Shown here: piece after piece, positions 53,144 through 61,200 of the stretch
Numbering within the stretch: the first letter of the stretch is position 1
How the letters are laid out: every line of letters starts with the position of its first letter
NCBI RefSeq assembly: GCF_001439635.1
Contig: NZ_LMBZ01000003.1
Coordinates: 3,835 to 67,834, forward strand
Direction: 5' to 3'
Source of the DNA: Solibacillus cecembensis
GTDB lineage: Bacteria; Bacillota; Bacilli; Bacillales_A; Planococcaceae
Length of the DNA stretch: 64,000 bases
The notes under the pieces: generated by a model
Seen by the model: only the letters and a program-made list of their open reading frames with translations
The model's database searches: none
Told to the model about the DNA's origin: nothing
Position numbers and translations under genes: made by a program

Positions 53144-53749
53144 CTAAATCCAACCCTTCTCACTAGCCAGATTAACAGCTTGTTGGCGAGATTCTACGTG
53201 GAGCTTTTGAATAGAGGTTGATAAATAGTTGCGAATTGTGCCTTTTGTTAGAAATAGTTTTTTGCTTATTTCATTTGTCGTGCAGCCTTCTTTTACAAGT
53301 TGGAGCACGGCAATTTCTCGTTCATTGAGTGGGTTGAGTTCTTTCACGAATAATGTAGCGGCTAAATCTCTGCTCACTACTTTGTCTCCATTATTTATTT
53401 TTCGGATTGTTTCGATTAAATAATCAATCGGTTCGTCTTTTAATAAATACCCATGCACATTACAATCCATCGCTTTTTGTAAATAGCCAGGTCGTGCAAA
53501 TGTCGTCACAATCATGACTTTACACGATAAATTGGCATTTTTGATATTTTCGGCAAGTTCAAGCCCAGTGAGGTAGGGCATCTCAATATCTAAAATGCAA
53601 ACGTCGGGTACTTCGCTTTGAATCACTTCCCAGGCTTTTTGGCCATCTGCTACTTCTGCAATGACTTGGATATCGGGCTCGAATGATAGTAAGGATGTTA
53701 AGGCACCACGTAACATTTGCTGATCTTCAGCGATTAGGACACGTATCAT
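53144..53749 (-). CDS. NarL/DesR-type response regulator
   Basis: The 201-residue protein has a receiver domain with acidic pocket AEDQQ, phospho-acceptor Asp in VCILDIEMP (about residue 54) and Lys in LLKDEP (about 104). A LuxR-type helix-turn-helix follows (LNEREIAVLQLVKEGCTTNE to SRQQAVNLASEKGWI). It overlaps the histidine kinase gene by 4 bases. The pair resembles DesKR, the membrane-fluidity thermosensor, but the target genes are unknown. Confidence 0.88.
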   Translation of the reverse strand: MIRVLIAEDQQMLRGALTSLLSFEPDIQVIAEVADGQKAWEVIQSEVPDVCILDIEMPYLTGLELAENIKNANLSCKVMIVTTFARPGYLQKAMDCNVHGYLLKDEPIDYLIETIRKINNGDKVVSRDLAATLFVKELNPLNEREIAVLQLVKEGCTTNEISKKLFLTKGTIRNYLSTSIQKLHVESRQQAVNLASEKGWI

Positions 53750-54855
53750 AGGGACGGCTCCACCTTTCTGGAATTTTGGATAGGAAGTTTTAACGTGACA
53801 ATCGTTCCACCAGTTATCATATTGTTGACCGAAGCGGTTCCTTGAAGAGCGGACATTCGATCCTTCATAGAAGAGATACCATTACCGAGGCCTTGGTTTT
53901 CTAGACCAACACCGTCATCAATTATTTTTAAACAATAAATGTGGTCAATATAATCAATCTCAAAAATACAATTTTTAGCCTGACTATGCTTAATCAGATT
54001 GGTTGTGGCTTCTCTCACACATAAGGCGAGCATTGTTTCTTCCACACTAGCTAATAGGATATTGGAATATTTATTCTTCAACTTGAAAGAAATATGGGCT
54101 GTCTGTAATGCGTTTTTACAATGCAAAAGCTCACTTTCTAACGAGATAAAATTCATATCGGATACGATTTCTCTTACTTGTTTTAACGCTGTGCGTGTCG
54201 TGGATAATATATCGTCTAGCTCAACTTTCGCGCTTTTTGGATCTTTGTCCATCAATTTTGTTGTCAACTCAGTTTTTATTTTGATCATCGTTAACGTATG
54301 ACCAATCGTATCATGAAGGTCCCTTGCAATACGTTGCCTTTCGTCTTGTTGCACGAGCTGCGTATTCACCGTTGCTAAATCCGCTTTTAAGTTTTTCGTT
54401 TTTTCTATAAAGTAAATAAGTAAAGGGAAGGTTAATTGCAGCATAAAAATCGGAATAATCATCGGTTCTTCTATTTTAAAAAGTTCGCCACTTTCAATCC
54501 ATAAAACAATAATAAACATGAGCACAATTGCAACCATAGCCGACGCAATATGCCATTTAACTCGCGCTCTCCCAATTAAATCGGCGAACATAAATCCAAA
54601 AGTCAACATGACAGAACCTTCGTAAATAGCAATAATTGCAATAAGTAACAGTCCTACTAATGTTGCCAAATGAAGGCGCCAATCTCGATACCATAAGGCA
54701 AAATAAAACGCCACTAACAATAAACTGAGGATTATAATTTTGGCGGGTAACGATAAATCTGAGTCCGAACTTAATACAATAGAGATTAAAAAAACAATTG
54801 ATACTACGTCAATTACTAAGTATTGTATGGCTTGATCTTTTGGATAAATTTTTAT
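53746..54855 (-). CDS. DesK-like sensor histidine kinase
   Basis: From about residue 120 of the visible protein the HisKA_3 phosphoacceptor reads RQRIARDLHDTIGHTLTM, and the ATPase domain has REATTNLIKHSQA and DDGVGLENQGLGNGISSMKDR. The N-terminal half has about five membrane helices. The first usual start codon is a TTG at 54720, but it has no ribosome binding site and would cut into the first helix region. The frame stays open 45 codons further, with a convincing helix (VIDVVSIVFLISIVL). In that part only ATA (54855) or ATT (54849) codons follow GGTTGGTG, which suggests a rare start or a lost ATG. Confidence 0.8.
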   Translation of the reverse strand: MKIYPKDQAIQYLVIDVVSIVFLISIVLSSDSDLSLPAKIIILSLLLVAFYFALWYRDWRLHLATLVGLLLIAIIAIYEGSVMLTFGFMFADLIGRARVKWHIASAMVAIVLMFIIVLWIESGELFKIEEPMIIPIFMLQLTFPLLIYFIEKTKNLKADLATVNTQLVQQDERQRIARDLHDTIGHTLTMIKIKTELTTKLMDKDPKSAKVELDDILSTTRTALKQVREIVSDMNFISLESELLHCKNALQTAHISFKLKNKYSNILLASVEETMLALCVREATTNLIKHSQAKNCIFEIDYIDHIYCLKIIDDGVGLENQGLGNGISSMKDRMSALQGTASVNNMITGGTIVTLKLPIQNSRKVEPSL

Positions 54856-54873
54856 ATGTTACACCAACCTTTA

Positions 54874-56007
54874 TTATTTATTCGAAATGGCTTGAACGAC
54901 ATGCTTTCGTATCCATTCCATAGGCCCAACATGAAAATGTTTGATCCAATATTGCGCAATGAAAAGTTGGAGAATGGAAAGGGATACCCATATGGCAATC
55001 ACCTCCATGCTATTTAATTTTCCGCCCAATCCTAAGCCCCACCCATAAAATATGAATGATGCCATAATGTTTTGGAGCACGTAAATGCTTAAAGCCATTT
55101 TGCCAACATGCCCTAATCGCATCCACAGCCAATCACCTTTTTTATATTCTATCATTTTACCAAAAATTCCAATATAACCAAGTGCCATTATCGGTGCAAA
55201 TAAATAGCGCACAGGTAAATCAAAAGCGCCCCCAGGAATAAAGATAAGTAGATTTAGGGGAACACCGAAATATAGCCCAATAGAAAGTAATTTTTTGCGC
55301 GCTTGACGGCCGTTTTCATCTTGAGCAAATACGCCGTTACGCATGAATTTGACACCTAGTAAAAATAAGAAGATATTCATGGGAATAATAAAGATAGCTT
55401 CTGTTCTAAAAAACCAGAAATTCGTAATACGATTGAGGACTTGTTCAAACCAAGTACCATTTTGATAAATGCTAACAATCGCATCGTTACTAGGTAAAGA
55501 TACGTTTGCACCTAGTAAGGCAGTTAATAAAACGAGTAGTATAAAGAGTGCATGAAATCCGCCAACCAAATATAAAGTGCGGTTAATAGCCTTATCCCCA
55601 GCCTTTATAATAAAAGCAACGATTATTGCGGTCACCGCGTAACTCATCAAAATGTCATATTCCATTACGAGTGTGAAATGAATCAAGCCCTCGACAAACA
55701 AGAATAAAACAGTCCAAATATAAACTCCTGGCCAAGCATTCCCTTTTCGTATCGATTGTTGATATTTTAATTCTAGACCAACACCAAACATGATCGTTAA
55801 CAGTCCGAGCAATTTACCATTTACGAGAAATAACACAAGCATTCGAACAAAATCATTCAATGACCACCAACCAGCATAAGCACTTGTCGTAATGTAAGAT
55901 AAGTTCCCAAGATAAGCAAAAATCCAAATGTTTGTACCGAGCGTCCCCAAAACTGCAAATCCACGTAAAATATCGACTAAAGGCATTCTTTCAGTACGAT
56001 TCATCAT
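54874..56007 (-). CDS. DUF418 domain membrane protein
   Basis: The 377-residue protein has about ten membrane helices and matches the DUF418 family: LVDILRGFAVLGTLGTNI at the start, GVGLELKYQQS, ARKKLLSIGLYFGVPLNLLIF and a C-terminal GPMEWIRKH. The start ATG at 56007 follows GAAGAGAGTG, and a second ATG one codon on is possible. It lies 18 bases upstream of the sensor kinase frame on the same strand, so the three genes form one operon. The function of the family is unknown, and it may be a partner of the sensor. Confidence 0.82.
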   Translation of the reverse strand: MMNRTERMPLVDILRGFAVLGTLGTNIWIFAYLGNLSYITTSAYAGWWSLNDFVRMLVLFLVNGKLLGLLTIMFGVGLELKYQQSIRKGNAWPGVYIWTVLFLFVEGLIHFTLVMEYDILMSYAVTAIIVAFIIKAGDKAINRTLYLVGGFHALFILLVLLTALLGANVSLPSNDAIVSIYQNGTWFEQVLNRITNFWFFRTEAIFIIPMNIFLFLLGVKFMRNGVFAQDENGRQARKKLLSIGLYFGVPLNLLIFIPGGAFDLPVRYLFAPIMALGYIGIFGKMIEYKKGDWLWMRLGHVGKMALSIYVLQNIMASFIFYGWGLGLGGKLNSMEVIAIWVSLSILQLFIAQYWIKHFHVGPMEWIRKHVVQAISNK

Positions 56008-56168
56008 CCATATCACTCTCTTCACGTTTTCTTATAATTGTAATGATACAGAGGAATAGATACGAATCCCATTCACACCAGTCAAAAGTACTTTATGACA
56101 GGTGTCATGTTGAGAGGGATTATTGAGGAAAAAGGAAAGGGTGCAAGATGGGGTACAAAGAAATATAT

Positions 56169-56197
56169 TTGAATTTCTGTATTCAGTATGTTAAATT
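56169..56197 (+). promoter_or_regulatory. Promoter of the paired SMR operon
   Basis: TTGAAT (56169-56174), a 17-base spacer and TAAATT (56192-56197) precede the operator at 56199. The operator lies directly downstream of the -10, so a bound repressor would block transcription. Confidence 0.5.
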
Positions 56198-56198
56198 A

Positions 56199-56215
56199 TG
56201 AATGAACGTCAGTCA
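56199..56215 (+). promoter_or_regulatory. Candidate TetR operator O1
   Basis: TGAATGAACGTCAGTCA is the same as the operator before the tetR gene (57014-57030) at 15 of 17 positions and is largely palindromic. Confidence 0.6.
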
Positions 56216-56257
56216 TTATTGATTGGAGTTAATAAACTGTTTTATACGAGGAGAAAA

Positions 56258-56608
56258 ATGATGAATAAATCATGGATTTTTGTTATTTTGACAAGTTTGT
56301 GTGAGTTGTTGTGGATTTATGGTTTTAACGTGGCAAATACAACGTGGCATTGGGCAATTATTATCCCAATTATTATTATAGATTTTTGGTTTTTAGCAAA
56401 GGCTTGTGAAGGGCTACCAACAGGAACTGTATACGCAATTTTTGCTGCTGCGGGAACAGTTGGTACAGCGTTAATGGATGTATTTTTATTTGATCAAACA
56501 TTTACTGCTATGAAAGTTGTATTCATTTGTGTCATTGTAATTGGTGTCATGATGTTAAACATTGCAGATACTTTGTCTGAGCGTAAACAACAAAAGGAGG
56601 CAGCTTAG
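56258..56608 (+). CDS. SMR-family efflux subunit 1 (YvdR/YkkC-like)
   Basis: The 116-residue protein has four membrane helices: KSWIFVILTSLCELLWIYGFN with the conserved Glu of this family, AIIIPIIIIDFWFLAKACEGLPTGTVYA, GTVGTALMDVFLF and VFICVIVIGVMML. A charged C-terminal tail follows. The pair with the next gene and a TetR gene matches B. subtilis yvdRST. GAGGAGAAAA precedes the double ATG at 56258. The frame open from 56198 begins inside the operator. Small cationic toxic compounds or guanidinium-like ions are likely substrates. Confidence 0.83.
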   Translation: MMNKSWIFVILTSLCELLWIYGFNVANTTWHWAIIIPIIIIDFWFLAKACEGLPTGTVYAIFAAAGTVGTALMDVFLFDQTFTAMKVVFICVIVIGVMMLNIADTLSERKQQKEAA

Positions 56609-56609
56609 T

Positions 56610-56924
56610 ATGGGATGGTTATTTGTATTTCTTGCTGCAATTTTAGAAACGATTGGCGTAATTGGACTAAAAAAATTTAGTACAACCAAAAATTTAGTGA
56701 ATGCCATCATATTAGTTTCAGGGTTTAGCGGTGCTTTCTATTTTTTATATGCTTCATTTGACTATTTGCAAGTGAGTATTGCTTATGCGGTCTGGATCGG
56801 AATAGGAACAACTGCTGCCGTAATTATTAATATGATATTTTTTGGAGAATCTAAAAGTGTCGGTAGATTTGCTGCGGTATTGGTAATTGTAATAGGTGTT
56901 TCAGGGCTAAAATATGTTTCTTAA
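56610..56924 (+). CDS. SMR-family efflux subunit 2 (YvdS/YkkD-like)
   Basis: The 104-residue protein has four helices, with LFVFLAAILETIGVIGLKK carrying the key Glu, IAYAVWIGIGTTAAVIINMIFFGE and a final VLVIVIGVSGLKYVS. It begins 2 bases after the first subunit, with AAAGGAGG inside the end of that gene. Unequal partners of this kind form an antiparallel heterodimer. The first subunit keeps a longer C-terminal tail, and this one lacks it. Confidence 0.83.
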   Translation: MGWLFVFLAAILETIGVIGLKKFSTTKNLVNAIILVSGFSGAFYFLYASFDYLQVSIAYAVWIGIGTTAAVIINMIFFGESKSVGRFAAVLVIVIGVSGLKYVS

Positions 56925-56983
56925 TTAGTAATAGGGAACAAAGGGTTTTTCATTTTTTTAGAAGTAATCAATATTGTTCTTTT

Positions 56984-57013
56984 TTGAAAGGTTCGTTATG
57001 ATAAAAGTAAATA
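56984..57013 (+). promoter_or_regulatory. Promoter of the tetR gene
   Basis: TTGAAA (56984-56989), an 18-base spacer and TAAATA (57008-57013) are followed at once by the operator at 57014. The arrangement copies that of the efflux operon promoter. Confidence 0.5.
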
Positions 57014-57030
57014 TGAATGAACTTCATTCA
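57014..57030 (+). promoter_or_regulatory. Candidate TetR operator O2
   Basis: TGAATGAACTTCATTCA is a near-perfect palindrome that differs from O1 at two positions. It lies between the promoter and the tetR start codon, so self-repression is likely. Confidence 0.65.
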
Positions 57031-57048
57031 ACAATTTGAGGTGATACA

Positions 57049-57618
57049 ATGTTGGATAAAAAACAAAAAATTATTGAAGCCACAATTGAGCAGTTTGCAT
57101 TTAAAGGTGTTGAAAATACAAAAATATCGGATATTGTTAAGGCTGCTGGTATAGCCCAAGGCACTTTTTATTTATATTTTCCATCAAAGTTTTCTGTTAT
57201 GCCAGAAATTGCCAAATACGCTGTTGAAGAGATTATGAAAGAGATCCATTCAAGTATCGATTTATCCGATGATTTAGACAAAAAAATTGAAGATTTGGTA
57301 AGCGCCGTATTTCGGATTACCGAAAGTAAGAAGGAAATATTTGCAATGCTATATGCCGGATTAGCGCAAAGTGAGCATTTGAAGCAATGGGAATCTATTT
57401 ATTCGCCATTCTATGATTGGATGTATATTTTCTTGCAACAATCGATGGAAAAAGGAGAAATCCGAAAGAATATTAATTGTGCACGTACATCCCGTATTTT
57501 AATTGGCTTAATAGAATCCACTGCCGAGCAATTATATTTATATGATTCACCTTCGAATGATGAAATAAAAGCTCAATATAAAGAATTAGTTGAATTTACT
57601 AAAAGTGCATTGAAATAA
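57049..57618 (+). CDS. TetR-family regulator of the paired SMR operon (YvdT-like)
   Basis: The 189-residue protein has an N-terminal TetR helix-turn-helix (IIEATIEQFAFKGVENTKIS and IVKAAGIAQGTFYLYFPSKF) and a ligand-binding C-terminus rich in helices. It follows the efflux genes, as yvdT follows yvdRS in B. subtilis. Its own operator and the one before the efflux operon share the same sequence. It probably represses both until an export substrate binds. The start ATG has TTGAGGTG upstream. Confidence 0.83.
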   Translation: MLDKKQKIIEATIEQFAFKGVENTKISDIVKAAGIAQGTFYLYFPSKFSVMPEIAKYAVEEIMKEIHSSIDLSDDLDKKIEDLVSAVFRITESKKEIFAMLYAGLAQSEHLKQWESIYSPFYDWMYIFLQQSMEKGEIRKNINCARTSRILIGLIESTAEQLYLYDSPSNDEIKAQYKELVEFTKSALK

Positions 57619-57652
57619 TATGCACTTTTTTGATTTCGTTTAACTTGATTTA

Positions 57653-57673
57653 ATTGGTCAGGTACCTGGTGCA
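57653..57673. repeat. Dispersed palindrome, copy 7 (degenerate)
   Basis: AATTGGTCAGGTACCTGGTGCA keeps the CCTGGTGCA half of the core and part of the AATTG flank. Confidence 0.45.
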
Positions 57674-57741
57674 GATTATTTGAGCGGGAAATATAGAATA
57701 GAAAAGATACATAACGGCTACATGAAAAAAGCCAAAATTGA

Positions 57742-58098
57742 TTATAAATGTGTACATATACGTATTTGATTTCCATCGGGATCTACAATATTCATCATGC
57801 GAAGCCCTTCAAGACTGTTATTTGGAGGCTCTGTAATACAGATATTTTTGTTACTCTTTAATTCGTTGTACCAGTTATCAACATTAGGGACGAAAAAGTG
57901 AATTAATCCTCCAATTTGGCAGTCACCAGTATGTTCAGTTAAATAAATTGTCATATCATCTTTAGTAATCTGAACAAAAACAGGGAAATGCGGTTCAAAC
58001 CGGTGCTCCCAGTCGATTTTAAAACCCATTCCTTCTATATAAAACGCCTTACTCCTTGAATAATCAGTAATACGAAATGCAGGAATCACAGTTTGCAT
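57742..58098 (-). CDS. VOC-family (glyoxalase/bleomycin-resistance-like) protein
   Basis: The 118-residue protein has one glyoxalase-type domain with two beta-alpha-beta repeats: VIPAFRITDYSRSKAFYIEGMGFKID and GGLIHFFVPNVDNWYNELKS, ending MMNIVDPDGNQIRI. In the bleomycin-resistance type, the protein binds the drug as a dimer without cleaving it. The metal-ligand pattern of a true glyoxalase is incomplete. The start ATG at 58098 lies 8 bases after GGAGG. Antibiotic binding is unproven. It has no clear partner gene. Confidence 0.82.
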   Translation of the reverse strand: MQTVIPAFRITDYSRSKAFYIEGMGFKIDWEHRFEPHFPVFVQITKDDMTIYLTEHTGDCQIGGLIHFFVPNVDNWYNELKSNKNICITEPPNNSLEGLRMMNIVDPDGNQIRICTHL

Positions 58099-58206
58099 AT
58101 TGACGTCCTCCAATTAATTATAGTGTTATTTGAAATTTTAAATAATAAATTTTGAAGTGGAACCGAATTTTGCAACTTCATGAAGTAGCTTTACCTTCAG
58201 AAAAAT

Positions 58207-58247
58207 AAGGCATGTTCGGTTCGATATGAACGGAACATGCCTTTTTA
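58207..58247. terminator. Terminator of the M60-like peptidase gene
   Basis: GGCATGTTC and GAACATGCC form a stem at 58209-58217 and 58233-58241, flanked by A-rich and T-rich runs. It can act in both directions. Confidence 0.7.
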
Positions 58248-58261
58248 TTATATTTTATTTC

Positions 58262-61200
58262 TTACTCTTTTTCATTTAATTGTTCAACAACTTCTTCATC
58301 CAATTGCTCAGTAACTTCTTCAGGTTGAACGGTCATCTCATCTTGTTTTGATGTTGGGTTATCTACAAAAGAAACTAACTGGATAAGTGTGTCTTCTTTC
58401 AACGTATATGCGATTACTAACATATAAGTCCCATTATCCTCTTCTGAAAGATCAATTGTAAACTGGTCTGCATTTGGTGCAAGTTGCTCAACATCTACAT
58501 AGATTTCTTTATTTGTTCGAGTATTTCTAAGACCGATTTGATAAGGGTTTAAATAGTTGCCGTCTAAGCCTTTTACTAAGTTTTCCATCGTTATTACTGG
58601 TCCTGTAAAGCCATTCACTTCTACGATTTGTGGATGTGCGTTTACGTCATCTAATTTACTTAGCTCTTTTAATGGTGAGAAATCAGTAATGGAATTTCCT
58701 GAAATGTCTAGTGAAACTAAGTTAATCGCATGTTGTAAACCTTCTAAACTTGTGATGTGTGCATTCGAGCTACTTAAGCTTGTAAGATTGTGCATATCAC
58801 GTAATGTAATTTCATCTGTAAGTCCAAGCGTTTGTTGGATCGCCGTTTTTAGCATGTTGTCTTGAATCATAATAACTTGATCAAAGTCAATTGCTACTAA
58901 TGCATCAATTGCTCTTTTTAGCATTTCTACTGCTTGATCAATGTCTGCTTGAGTCGCTTGCTTGTTAGCGAGCATTTCTTCTGCTTGTGCGATACTTACT
59001 TGTAGAACAGTAACACTCTCTGATGTATAATCTTCAACATTAATTGCTTTCGCATCTTCAATTCCCGCTGCTAAAACGTCTGTAAACACTCTATCTGCGT
59101 TTGCGAAATGCAATTTAGCATCTCCCCATGTCGCATGGTCAGAGCCAATTCCATTACCGCCATCCGTAACGACTAACTTCAATTCTTGAGCGCCAGCAAT
59201 ATTCACTTCAATGAATTTTTGGGGGTCTCTAGAATTCATTAAGCCACTGTCGAATTGTTTTTCACCATCAACAAATAATTGGAAAGCAATAGAACCTACA
59301 GAACCATGCATATGTCGGTCTACACCTACAAATGAAGTGAAGTACTCGGCATCTTTATCTGTTAAATCATAGACGATTGTTGAAGTAGCATGTGCACCAA
59401 TCCCTTTTTCGTAGGCTTTCACACTGCCATCTTCTCCAGTTAATCGTAATGTATTGTTACTAATTGATCGATCTTTCAATGGCGTTGTGTAGCTATTTTG
59501 AGTAGAATTCCAGTTGAAATCAGATAAATAATTGTAATCATCCATATTTACAACAGAAATCGTTCTCTTCGCAGTTGCTTCATTGCCATCGCTATCTGTA
59601 ACAGAATAAGTAATTTCATATTTACCAGCTCGGTTAAAGTTTACTTGACTATCTCCAGTTACTTGTACAGAGGCTGTTAAATCGCCATCTTCTGCATCGA
59701 TTGCAGTATATTGTTCGGTAATGTCAATTGGAGTGCCTACTTTAGTTGCAACCGACTTTGGAATCATAAGTTCAGGCAATCCATTTGAAATATAGAACTT
59801 GGCATCTGCAAAGTCAGCATGATCAGATTCAACTCCATTACCAGCATCACTTGCAATAAGCGTTAATTCTTTTACACCTTGTAGTGGAACTCTTACTAAT
59901 TTCGATTCTGTGTTATATTTCATAACGCCGCTATTGTAAACTTCTTCGCCATCTGCTAAAACTTTGAATAGAACACTCGATTTATTATTTTCAGCAATGT
60001 TTCTATCCACACCTATTAATGTTTCGAAATAATCATAGTTTTTGCCTTCAAGATCGTAAACAATTTCTGAGCTTGCATGTGTTCCAATACCTTTAGCAAA
60101 TTCTTTTACTTCCCCATTAACGAGTATTTTGATCGTTTCACCAACTGAAGCCTTATCTTTGTTTACTGTTTTCCAAGCAGTTTGCGCTGACTTCCAATCT
60201 GTGTCACTTGCAAATTTAGCATCACTGTACACATAGATTTCTTTCGCTTTCGTAACAGTATTGCCATCACCATCCGTGACAGAGTATTCCACATTATATG
60301 TGCCTGTTTTATTAACATTAAAGTCATTTGTTTTTATGCTTACTTGTTCAATTAAATTACCATCTTCCATATCGAATGCTTCGACACCTTGTAGTACATC
60401 AAAGTCGCTGTTTAGCTTTACGAATGTAAGCTCTTCAGAAACAGTTATTATAGGCTTACTAGAATCTTGCGTAAATTTAGCATCCGCCCATACTGTATGG
60501 TCAGACTCGTTACCGTTTTTGGCATCTGTAGTAATTAACTTTACTTCTTTTGCACCAGTGACAGGAACTTTGATAAATTCATGTTCGGTATTCGATTTGA
60601 ATACATCACTACCAAATTTCATTTCGCCATCGACCCACACTTCGAATGTTGCTGAAGAGGCTTTTCCTTTTGCTACTTGGTCGATTCCAATATAGCTTTC
60701 AAAGAAATCAAAGCCTTTTCCTTCGATGTCATACACAACTTCTGAATTCGCATGTGTGCCAATTCCTTTTTTATAAATCGCATCTAGCCCTTGTCTCACA
60801 AGTGTAATTGGAGTGCCCGGAGTTGCTGTGTCTTTCTTCAAACCACCATATTGTATGTTAGACGATTTAGCATCCATATCAGACACATAGTCATAATCAC
60901 TAATTACAGTAACATTTATTGCTTTTGTTTCTACAATATTCGCGTTTTTCACTTCGTAAACAATTTCGTAGTCACCTTTTTTTGTAACATCGACATTGTT
61001 CGATTTTACAACTACATCTGCAGTAATATCATTTCCTTGATACGAGGAAGCTTTTACATAATCCATTGGATCAAACGCTTGTCGTAATTTTAGCGTTACT
61101 TGTTCCTCTACAGATAAGTTTGGTTGCTGTGAATTAACTTTTACAGGTTTTAAATTCGTTAATTTTTTATCATAAGCAACGATTTCATAAATATAAGAGC

